46,277 bases of DNA from assembly GCA_014361055.1 (NCBI GenBank), contig JACIWI010000016.1, forward strand, positions 1-46,277, read 5' to 3'. Positions 40,498-46,277 of the stretch are shown one piece after another. A program made the translations under genes and the position numbers. How positions within the stretch are numbered: position 1 is the stretch's first letter; every line of letters begins with the position of its first letter. Source of the stretch: Candidatus Bipolaricaulota bacterium. GTDB taxonomy: Bacteria > Bipolaricaulota > Bipolaricaulia > Bipolaricaulales > Bipolaricaulaceae. The notes below the pieces were generated by a model. It was not told the DNA's origin, did no database searches, and was given only the letters and a program-made list of their open reading frames with translations.

Positions 40498-41430
40498 ATG
40501 AGGATCCCTCACGAGTGGCGCCGCCGCAGCTTTTGGGTCGAGACGGCCCAGGCCTACCTCTTCCTCCTCCCCGCGCTCCTCGTCATCGGCGTGTTCACGT
40601 TCTACCCGTTTGTGAACGCATTCGTGCTTTCAACGCAAAGGGTTTCCCTGGTCAAAATGGTGGATGGACAGCGCATCCCGTTCTACCGGGAGCCCGTGGG
40701 GATGGCGAACTTCCAAGCTCTCCTGCGCGACCGTGACTTCGGGAGGGCCCTCGTCCAGACCTCGGTCTACGTAGGGATAACGGTGCCGGTGACCTTGATC
40801 TTGGCGCTGGCGCTCGCCACCTTTCTCAACAAGGGCCTGCGCCTCCGTCCATTTTTCCGCCTCGCCGCATTCCTCCCCTACATCACCCCAGTGGTGGCAA
40901 TCTCCCTCGTCTGGCAATGGATTTACCACACGGACTATGGCCTCCTCAACTACTTCCTCGGGTTCCTTGGGGTGCGTCCGATCAACTGGCTCAACGACCC
41001 GCGGTGGACGCTTCCGGCGGTGATCATCCTGAACGTGTGGCGCTACGTGGGGTACCAGGCCATCATCCTCCTTGCGGGGATGCAGTCGATTGACAAGGAG
41101 TACTACGATGCAGCGACAGTGGACGGGGCCAGCGGCCTTCGGGCATGGTGGCACGTCACCGTGCCTCTCCTCACGCCCCAGATCTTCTTCGTGTTCATCA
41201 TCGGCCTCATTGGCTCGTTCAAGGTGTTCGAAGAGATCATGATCCTGTTCCAAGGCCCCGGCCCGCTTAAATCGGGGCTCACCATGGTCTATTACATCTT
41301 CAACCAGGGATTTGAGCGGTTCAAGTTTGGCCAAGCCGCGGCTGCTTCAGTAATCCTGTTCGCGATCATCTTTGCGCTGTCGCTGTTCCAGCTCACCGTG
41401 ACCCAACGGCGGGTGCACTATGAACGGTAG
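40498..41430 (+). CDS. Carbohydrate ABC permease, MalF/UgpA type
   Basis: A 310-residue permease with six transmembrane helices: AYLFLLPALLVIGVFTFYPF in helix 1, the RLAAFLPYITPVVAISLVWQWIY segment, and the EAA loop DAATVDGASGLRAWWHVTVPLLTPQIFFVF (about residues 203-232). Forms the membrane pore with the MalG-type protein encoded first in this operon. The nuclease gene starts 11 bases before its stop. Confidence 0.88.
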   Translation: MRIPHEWRRRSFWVETAQAYLFLLPALLVIGVFTFYPFVNAFVLSTQRVSLVKMVDGQRIPFYREPVGMANFQALLRDRDFGRALVQTSVYVGITVPVTLILALALATFLNKGLRLRPFFRLAAFLPYITPVVAISLVWQWIYHTDYGLLNYFLGFLGVRPINWLNDPRWTLPAVIILNVWRYVGYQAIILLAGMQSIDKEYYDAATVDGASGLRAWWHVTVPLLTPQIFFVFIIGLIGSFKVFEEIMILFQGPGPLKSGLTMVYYIFNQGFERFKFGQAAAASVILFAIIFALSLFQLTVTQRRVHYER

Positions 41431-42190
41431 GCGTTGGGTGTGCCTCGCGGCGATCCTGGCCGGGGTTATAGGGGTGGCCCAGCCTCCGCCGGACGCACTG
41501 GTGGTGCGCATCGGCTACGTGGTGGACGGGGATACCGCCGTGGTCTCGAAATCCGGGGTTTACCTGCGGTACCTTGGGATCAACGCCCCTGAGGAGGGAG
41601 AGCCGTTCTACTACGCGGCCAAGGCCGCAAACCGTGACCTCGTGTGGCGGCGGGACGTGTACCTCGAGTTCGGGCCCGAGCGCTACGACGCCTACGGGCG
41701 GCTGCTGGCGTACTTGTGGGTGGAAAAAGACGGGCAGTGGGTCCTGGTCAACGAGGAACTCCTGCGCCGGGGACTGGCCCGGCTTCTCGTGCTCTGGCCC
41801 AAGGAAGATCGACACTACGAGCGGCTCCGGCGCGCCCAGACCCTGGCCCAGGTGGAGAAGCTCGGGCTGTGGAGCGCATTCCCTGACCCGATGGACCTAT
41901 CCGAGGTTGAGGGGAGGATCGTTGAGTGCATCTTGCAGGCGGTGACGGTGGGGTTCACCGTGGGGCGGGTCGAGGAGAGCGAGGATGGCTGGACCGTATG
42001 GGCCGCGGATAGCCGGTATGGGTTTCACGCCGTGGTGGCCCAGGAGGCCTCCTTATCCATCCCGTCTCCGCCCAAGCTCATCGGCCACAGGATAGCCGTC
42101 ACCGGGCAACTGGAGTGGCCGGATTTCCAGGCCGGGCCGCGGATCTGGGTCGGGTACCCCGAACAGCTACAGCTCCTGGGCGCTGGTTAG
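41420..42190 (+). CDS. Secreted thermonuclease-like (SNase) protein
   Basis: A 256-residue exported protein with signal peptide (RRWVCLAAILAGVIGVAQ). The SNase fold spans about residues 28-160: GYVVDGDTAVV with the Ca2+-binding Asp, VYLRYLGINAPEEGEP with the catalytic Arg/Asn region, and RYDAYGRLLAYLWV. The C-terminal about 95 residues form a further beta-rich domain of unknown kind (ITGQLEWPDF-like VTGQLEWPDF). Starts inside the second permease gene, so it belongs to the sugar importer operon; a role in using extracellular DNA or its sugar is possible but unproven. Confidence 0.83.
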   Translation: MNGRRWVCLAAILAGVIGVAQPPPDALVVRIGYVVDGDTAVVSKSGVYLRYLGINAPEEGEPFYYAAKAANRDLVWRRDVYLEFGPERYDAYGRLLAYLWVEKDGQWVLVNEELLRRGLARLLVLWPKEDRHYERLRRAQTLAQVEKLGLWSAFPDPMDLSEVEGRIVECILQAVTVGFTVGRVEESEDGWTVWAADSRYGFHAVVAQEASLSIPSPPKLIGHRIAVTGQLEWPDFQAGPRIWVGYPEQLQLLGAG

Positions 42191-42220
42191 CCGGAAATTG
42201 GACTGGGAACGGCCTTTGTC

Positions 42221-42297
42221 TGGTCGGAGCGACCGGATTTGAACCGGTGACCTCTGGCCCCCCATGCCAGCGCGCTGCCAGGCTGCGCTACGCTCCG
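42221..42297 (-). tRNA. tRNA-Pro (GGG)
   Basis: A 77-nt cloverleaf on the minus strand. Acceptor CGGAGCG pairs with CGCTCCG; anticodon stem CTGGC/GCCAG around ATGGGGG (anticodon GGG); T arm ACCGG-TTCAAAT-CCGGT; discriminator A and encoded CCA (42223-42221). Confidence 0.95.
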
Positions 42298-42306
42298 TGC
42301 TCAGCG

Positions 42307-42335
42307 ATACTACACCCCGACCCCTGGCCTGCCAA
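42307..42335 (-). promoter_or_regulatory. Promoter of tRNA-Pro
   Basis: Minus strand TTGGCA (42335-42330), 17-bp spacer, TAGTAT (42312-42307), ending 9 bases before the tRNA. Confidence 0.65.
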
Positions 42336-42341
42336 CCCCAG

Positions 42342-42370
42342 TTGACATGGGGAGGGCGAATCACTAGAAT
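42342..42370 (+). promoter_or_regulatory. Promoter of the HEAT-like gene and peptide-binding protein
   Basis: TTGACA (42342-42347), 17-bp spacer, TAGAAT (42365-42370). Its -35 is only 6 bases from that of the divergent tRNA-Pro promoter. Confidence 0.75.
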
Positions 42371-42418
42371 ACGGTTTGAAACTTAAATCCTGAGAAGGAG
42401 GTGAGGGACAGACGAAAC

Positions 42419-42463
42419 GTGTGGCTTGGTTGCGTCGGGGTAACCCATGGGTGGTTCAGGTAA
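42419..42463 (+). other. Possible 14-codon upstream ORF behind a strong Shine-Dalgarno
   Basis: AAGGAGGTGAG (42395-42405) has no start codon at normal distance. GTG 42419, 13 bases later, would give VWLGCVGVTHGWFR and stop at TAA 42461-42463, which overlaps the ribosome site of the following gene. Weak evidence; an alternative GTG at 42421 would extend the HEAT-like protein by 18 residues. Confidence 0.25.
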
Positions 42464-42474
42464 GGAGGGGGTTG

Positions 42475-43260
42475 ATGACGAAAGCAGTGGGGTGTTTGCT
42501 GGCATTGTTGGTCACGGTTCCCGTGCTGGCTGGGTACAGCGTCGCCGATCTCGAGCGGATCGCGGCCAAGGACGTCGTGCCCGAGATCCGCATGGCCGCC
42601 GGTTACGCCCTGGTCAGCTACTACGAGGCCACGAAGACCGAGGCCGAGCTCCTCGTCCTGATCGAGAAGGGGGAGTCGGAGGCCATCCGCATGGCTGCCG
42701 GGTTGGCGCTGAGCAAGCTGTGGATCGGTGCCGGGAAGACCAAGGTCTTCCTGATGAACGAGATCACGGAGAACGGCTCCGCTCTGGTGCGGGGGGCGGC
42801 AGTGCCCGCGCTCCTCGACTTCCTCATCGCCAACAACGCGACCTCTCTCGAGTTCTTGTACACGAAGGGCGCCTCCGAGGAACTCCAGTACGCCGCGGCC
42901 AAGGCCTACTTCCAGAAACAGCGCGCCAACTTCGATCGGGCGAAGCTCGAGGCCATCTGCAAGGACGACACGGCCTCGGCCGGGTACCGCAAGGCGGCGG
43001 CGGAGTTCCTTGCCGGCCACTACCTGTTCCCGCCGACGACCGCCCTATCCCGGGCCGAGTTGGAGAAGCAGGCCCTCGAGGGCGAGAACGAGTACCTCCG
43101 CTACGCGGCGGCCTATGCCCTGGTGAACCTCCTCGTGTCCGACTCCGCGACCGACCTGCACAAGAAGGTCGCGTCGTTCTTCCTCGACCCGAAGCTGAGC
43201 GCGGAGTACAAATGGGCCTACGCCTGGACCCTGGGCGCCAAGTGGGCGGCGGGCCTGTGA
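42475..43260 (+). CDS. Exported HEAT-like repeat protein
   Basis: A 261-residue protein with signal peptide (TKAVGCLLALLVTVPVLAG) and alpha-helical HEAT-like repeats. Repeated motifs are VPEIRMAAGYALVSYY, SEAIRMAAGLALSKLW, SALVRGAAVPALLDFL, SEELQYAAAKAYF and NEYLRYAAAYALVNLL, about 35-40 residues apart. No catalytic motif. AAGGAGGGGG precedes ATG 42475. It lies 29 bases upstream of the peptide-binding protein gene and shares its promoter, so it may be a periplasmic partner of that importer. Confidence 0.75.
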   Translation: MTKAVGCLLALLVTVPVLAGYSVADLERIAAKDVVPEIRMAAGYALVSYYEATKTEAELLVLIEKGESEAIRMAAGLALSKLWIGAGKTKVFLMNEITENGSALVRGAAVPALLDFLIANNATSLEFLYTKGASEELQYAAAKAYFQKQRANFDRAKLEAICKDDTASAGYRKAAAEFLAGHYLFPPTTALSRAELEKQALEGENEYLRYAAAYALVNLLVSDSATDLHKKVASFFLDPKLSAEYKWAYAWTLGAKWAAGL

Positions 43261-43289
43261 ACGAGACTAGCCAGTAGGAGGTGGATGGG

Positions 43290-45047
43290 ATGAAAAAGAT
43301 CCTGTGGATTGGTTTGTTGGCAGCGTTGATGGCGGGGACAGCCATCGCCCAGGAGTACAAGGTGGTGCCCTTCGGCCAGGGGGATTGGGCGAACCTCACC
43401 TCAGGGCAGTACGGAGGGTACCTCGTGCTCGGGTCGCTCGACAACCCGAAGACGTTCAACTACCACATCGCCCAGGAGACCTCGTCCACGGACATCTGTG
43501 GCATGTTCCACGCGGGCCTCACCGAGGTCAACCCGATCACCGATAAGGTGGAGCCGGGGCTCGCCAAGTCCTGGGACATCTCCGCGGACGGCCTCACCAT
43601 TACGTTCCACCTGCGCCAGGGGCTGAAGTGGTCCGACGGGGCGCCGTTCACCGCCGACGACGTGATCTTCACGTTCAAGGGCGTCATCTACAACGACGAC
43701 GTGCGCACCGACTACCGCGACGTCCTCCCCGAGGGGATGACGGTGGAGAAGGTGGACGACTATACGGTCGTGTTCACCATCCCCGAGCCGTTCCGGCCGT
43801 TCCTGCGCGAGATCGGCGGGGCCATCTACCCGGCCCACAAGCTCCAGGACCTGTCGCGGGTGTACAACCCCGACGCCGACCCTGAGGCGCTGAACCGGGT
43901 GTGGGGCGTGGACGCCAAGCCCGAGGACATCGTGGGCATGGGGCCGTTCATGCTCAAGGAGTTCATCCCGGATCAGCTCGTGGTCATCGTGCGCAACCCC
44001 AACTACTGGAAGGTGGATCCCAAGGGGAATCGGCTCCCCTACCTCGACGGCATCAAGTACGTGATCGCCTTCTCGCAGGACACGATCATGCTCAAGTTCC
44101 GGAACGGCGAGCTCGACGTGTACGCACCGCGGCCGGAGGACCTGGCGACCCTGATCGCGGAGAAGACCCAGAAGGGGTTCGAGGTCCGCATCGATCCGAC
44201 CAAGCCGCTCACCGGCACCACCTGGATCGTGTTCAACCAGGACTGCCCCAACGAGGCCCTCAAGACCTACTTCAGCATGCTCGACTTCCGCAAGGCCATG
44301 GCCCACCTCGTGGACAAGAAGTCCATCATCGACAACGTGTACCTGGGCCTGGGCGTGCCCCAGTGGAGCCCGGTGACCATGCTGTCCCCGTTCTACACCG
44401 AGGACGTGCCGAAGTACGAGTACGACCTAGGGAAGGCCGCTGAGCTCCTGGACAAGATCGGCCTCGTGGACCGGAACGGCGACGGATGGCGGGATCTGCC
44501 CGACGGGACCACGTTCGAGTTCGAGCTCCAGACCAACGCCGGGAACACGATCCGCGAGCAAATCTGTCAGATCTTCGCCGCCGACGCGGCCAAGATCGGG
44601 ATCAAGGTCAACTTCAACCCGATCTCGTTCAACGCCCTGGTGACCAAGCTCCTCGGCGGCCAGTACGAGGCAGTGCTCCTCGGGCTCACCGGCAGCTCCG
44701 AGCCCCACGGCGGGGCCAACGTGTACACGTCCTGCGGTGGCCTCCACTTCTGGAAGTACTCGGACTGCGAGGACCCGACCCCGATCGCCAAGCGCATCGA
44801 CGAGCTGTTCGACCTCGGCGTGAAGACGTACGACTTCGACGAGGCCTACGGCTACTACGCGGAGTACCAGAGGCTGTTCGCCGAGAACCTCGACCTCATC
44901 TTCACGGTGAACATGGTGTTCCGCTATGCCCTCTACCAGAACCTCCAGAACACGGCGGAGTTCAGCCCGCTGCAGGGGGTGTTGGGGTTCGCTGAGTACA
45001 TGTGGAAAGCGAACCCGAAGATGGTCGGCAACCGGGTCGTGGGCTGA
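43290..45047 (+). CDS. Family 5 (peptide/oligosaccharide) ABC substrate-binding protein
   Basis: A 585-residue solute-binding protein with signal peptide (KKILWIGLLAALMAGTAIA, cleavage before QEYK). The family 5 signature TDKVEPGLAKSWDIS..GLTITFHLRQGLKWSDGAPFTADDVIFTF is present (about residues 85-130), as are YPAHKL, GMGPFMLKEFIPDQ and RNPNYWK. Cargo could be oligopeptides or, as in Thermotoga, oligosaccharides. Start at ATG 43290 from AGGAGG 7 bases upstream. OppB- and OppC-type permeases follow. Confidence 0.9.
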   Translation: MKKILWIGLLAALMAGTAIAQEYKVVPFGQGDWANLTSGQYGGYLVLGSLDNPKTFNYHIAQETSSTDICGMFHAGLTEVNPITDKVEPGLAKSWDISADGLTITFHLRQGLKWSDGAPFTADDVIFTFKGVIYNDDVRTDYRDVLPEGMTVEKVDDYTVVFTIPEPFRPFLREIGGAIYPAHKLQDLSRVYNPDADPEALNRVWGVDAKPEDIVGMGPFMLKEFIPDQLVVIVRNPNYWKVDPKGNRLPYLDGIKYVIAFSQDTIMLKFRNGELDVYAPRPEDLATLIAEKTQKGFEVRIDPTKPLTGTTWIVFNQDCPNEALKTYFSMLDFRKAMAHLVDKKSIIDNVYLGLGVPQWSPVTMLSPFYTEDVPKYEYDLGKAAELLDKIGLVDRNGDGWRDLPDGTTFEFELQTNAGNTIREQICQIFAADAAKIGIKVNFNPISFNALVTKLLGGQYEAVLLGLTGSSEPHGGANVYTSCGGLHFWKYSDCEDPTPIAKRIDELFDLGVKTYDFDEAYGYYAEYQRLFAENLDLIFTVNMVFRYALYQNLQNTAEFSPLQGVLGFAEYMWKANPKMVGNRVVG

Positions 45048-45068
45048 GCTCATTTCCCGGAAGAGGCG

Positions 45069-45094
45069 GAGGGGCGATCTTGCGGTCGCCCCTC
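45069..45094 (+). terminator. Hairpin terminator after the peptide-binding protein gene
   Basis: GAGGGGCGA (45069-45077) pairs with TCGCCCCTC (45086-45094), 8-base loop, followed by a T-rich stretch TCTATTTCTATACT. The loop contains the -35 box of the next promoter. Confidence 0.7.
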
Positions 45095-45108
45095 TCTATT
45101 TCTATACT
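45080..45108 (+). promoter_or_regulatory. Promoter of the OppB-type permease gene
   Basis: TTGCGG (45080-45085), 17-bp spacer, TATACT (45103-45108). ATG 45120 follows after 11 bases with no ribosome site. Confidence 0.6.
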
Positions 45109-45119
45109 ACGGCTTTGCC

Positions 45120-46109
45120 ATGGTCGGCTACGTCGTCCGGCGCTTCCTATACATGGTACCGGTGCTGGTTATCGTGTCCCTGATCAGCTTTTTCGTCATC
45201 CAGCTCATGCCCGGCAACTTCACCACCGCCTTCAAGCTCAACCCCCGGTTCAGCAAGGAGGAGATCGCCCGCCTCGAGGCCCGCTATGGCCTGGACAGGC
45301 CGTCCTACGTCCGTTACTGGAAGTGGATCACCGGCATCATCACCCGGGGGGACTTCGGCTACTCCATGGAGACGCAACAGTCGGCGTTCGACGCCTTGTT
45401 CAAGGGGCGCATCGGGTGGACCCTCCTCACCTCGTTCGGGACCCTCATCTTCACCTGGGTCCTGGCCATCCCCATCGGCATCTACTCCGCGGTACGCCAG
45501 TACTCCATCGGGGACTACACGCTGACCTTCTTCGGGTTCCTGGGCCTATCCATCCCCAACTTCTTCTTTGCCCTGGTGCTGATCTGGTTCCTGGTGTCGG
45601 TGCTGAACGTGGGGGCCAAGGGGCTTGGGGTGGGCGGACTGTTCGACGTGCAGTACATCAATGCCCCGTGGAGCTGGGCGAAGTTCGTCAACTTCATGTG
45701 GCACCTGTGGCCGGTGTTGGTGGTGGTGGGGACGGCGGGCATGGCCAGCCTCATCCGGTACATGCGGGGGCAGCTCCTGGACACGCTGTCCCAGCAGTAC
45801 GTCCTCACCGCCCGAGCGAAGGGCCTTCAGGAACGGGTGGTGATCTGGAAGCACGCGGTGCGCAACGCCATCAACCCCCTCATCACCATGCTCGGCATGT
45901 CCCTGCCGGATCTGTTCGCCGGGGCGTTCTTCGCTGCCATCATCCTCGGCCTCCCCACGGTGGAACGCGCGTTCTGGAACGCCCTCCAGCGCCAGGACGA
46001 GTACGTGATCATGTCCGGGCTCCTGTTCTTCGCGTTCCTCCTCCAGGTGGGGAACCTGCTGGGGGACATCATGCTCGCGTGGGTGGACCCGCGGATCCGC
46101 TATGACTGA
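45120..46109 (+). CDS. OppB/DppB-type ABC permease
   Basis: A 329-residue permease with six transmembrane helices: N-terminal VGYVVRRFLYMVPVLVIVSLISFF, EEIARLEARYGLDRPSYVRYWKWI and GDFGYSME periplasmic signature, and the EAA loop YVLTARAKGLQERVVIWKHAVRNAINPLIT (about 225-255). This is the first of the two OppBC pore subunits. It appears to be transcribed from its own promoter within the terminator of the binding-protein gene. Confidence 0.92.
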   Translation: MVGYVVRRFLYMVPVLVIVSLISFFVIQLMPGNFTTAFKLNPRFSKEEIARLEARYGLDRPSYVRYWKWITGIITRGDFGYSMETQQSAFDALFKGRIGWTLLTSFGTLIFTWVLAIPIGIYSAVRQYSIGDYTLTFFGFLGLSIPNFFFALVLIWFLVSVLNVGAKGLGVGGLFDVQYINAPWSWAKFVNFMWHLWPVLVVVGTAGMASLIRYMRGQLLDTLSQQYVLTARAKGLQERVVIWKHAVRNAINPLITMLGMSLPDLFAGAFFAAIILGLPTVERAFWNALQRQDEYVIMSGLLFFAFLLQVGNLLGDIMLAWVDPRIRYD

Positions 46110-46277
46110 AGTTCACGAAAAACCGGAGCAAACCGAGGAAGAAAAGGGCGTCAGCCAGTGGAGACTCGCATGGCGCCGGTTCCGGCGGCACAAGGTGGGA
46201 CGGATCGGGGCCGCGATCGTGGCCCTTCTCTTTCTGATTTTGATCTTCGCCGAGTTCATCGCCCCCTATCCCCACAC
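46102..46277 (+). CDS. OppC/DppC-type ABC permease, partial (window end)
   Basis: At least 58 residues, cut by the window. It begins MTEVHEKPEQTEEEKG, then WRLAWRRFRRHKVGRIGAAIVALLF, the typical OppC N-terminus with a basic stretch before transmembrane helix 1, and FAEFIAPYPH. ATG 46102 lies inside the 3' end of the OppB gene (8-base overlap). Confidence 0.85.
   Translation, partial: MTEVHEKPEQTEEEKGVSQWRLAWRRFRRHKVGRIGAAIVALLFLILIFAEFIAPYPH

Noticed and set aside
42115-42345. Small plus-strand ORF over tRNA-Pro
   Set aside because: Known artefact of reading the complement of a tRNA (GFEPVTSGP-type peptide).
1-46277. CRISPR arrays, insertion sequences, prophage or attachment sites
   Set aside because: No regularly spaced repeats, transposase motifs, phage genes or tRNA-fragment duplications were seen. 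The 7-bp arrays are too short and few for CRISPR.

Overview
The window is a high-GC bacterial chromosome segment, densely packed, with many GTG/TTG starts and with start/stop overlaps of the ATGA, GTGA and TTGA type. Several gene families point to an anaerobic, probably thermophilic bacterium: an electron-bifurcating-type [NiFe] hydrogenase, a Thermotoga-like small ferredoxin, the archaeal-type phosphoglycerate mutase ApgM, the archaeal-type asparagine synthetase, a SUF system without SufD, and ABC importers for sugars and peptides. A lineage such as Bipolaricaulota (Acetothermia/OP1) would fit, but this is inference from gene style and no marker gene proves it.

Region by region. 1-10.2 kb holds single genes and short operons: a DUF2007 protein and ZIP metal transporter, a NYN nuclease, a divergent YjbQ protein, tRNA-Asn and tRNA-Ile, a HAD phosphatase, a DUF4015 glycosidase, a secreted proline-linker protein coupled to a DUF429 protein, an S-adenosylhomocysteinase - EamA transporter - patatin lipase set, a [4Fe-4S] ferredoxin and a TatT-like helical-repeat protein. 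10.3-24.1 kb is one apparently continuous operon of 17 genes: apgM; a regulatory set DRTGG - RsbW-like ATPase - DRTGG - PHP; hydC1; a GHKL ATPase; a cysteine-less ferredoxin homologue; hydA; hydS; hydL; a maturation protease; hydB1; hydC2; hydB2; a beta-CASP RNase; and a ribokinase. Together hydA, hydB, hydC, hydS and hydL specify a HydABCSL-type hydrogenase that could couple H2 to ferredoxin and NAD(P). There are two different HydB/HydC pairs. One HydB and one small ferredoxin-like protein have lost every iron-sulfur ligand in the thioredoxin-like fold.

24.1-28.6 kb holds an archaeal-type asparagine synthetase behind a 27-codon leader ORF, a GAF-PAS-GAF-GAF-GGDEF diguanylate cyclase, a gene-poor stretch, and an Rrf2 regulator. 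28.7-35.1 kb holds a minus-strand sufC-sufB-sufS-sufU-PEGA operon divergent from gatB. 35.1-38.2 kb holds a minus-strand tdk-ATPase-permease-binding protein operon (ThiY/NMT1-type) whose promoter contains a perfect palindrome. 38.3-42.2 kb holds a sugar ABC importer (permease - binding protein - permease, no ATPase) with a secreted nuclease. 42.2-46.3 kb holds tRNA-Pro(GGG), a HEAT-like secreted protein, a family-5 peptide-binding protein, an OppB-type permease and the start of an OppC-type permease cut by the window end.

Promoters of the sigma-70 type (TTGnnn - 16 to 18 bp - TAnnnT) can be read in front of most transcription units. Many first genes start only 5-17 bases after the -10 box with no ribosome binding site, suggesting frequent leaderless or short-leader mRNAs, whereas genes with longer leaders, and many genes inside operons, have clear AAGGAGG-type or AAGGGGG-type sites.
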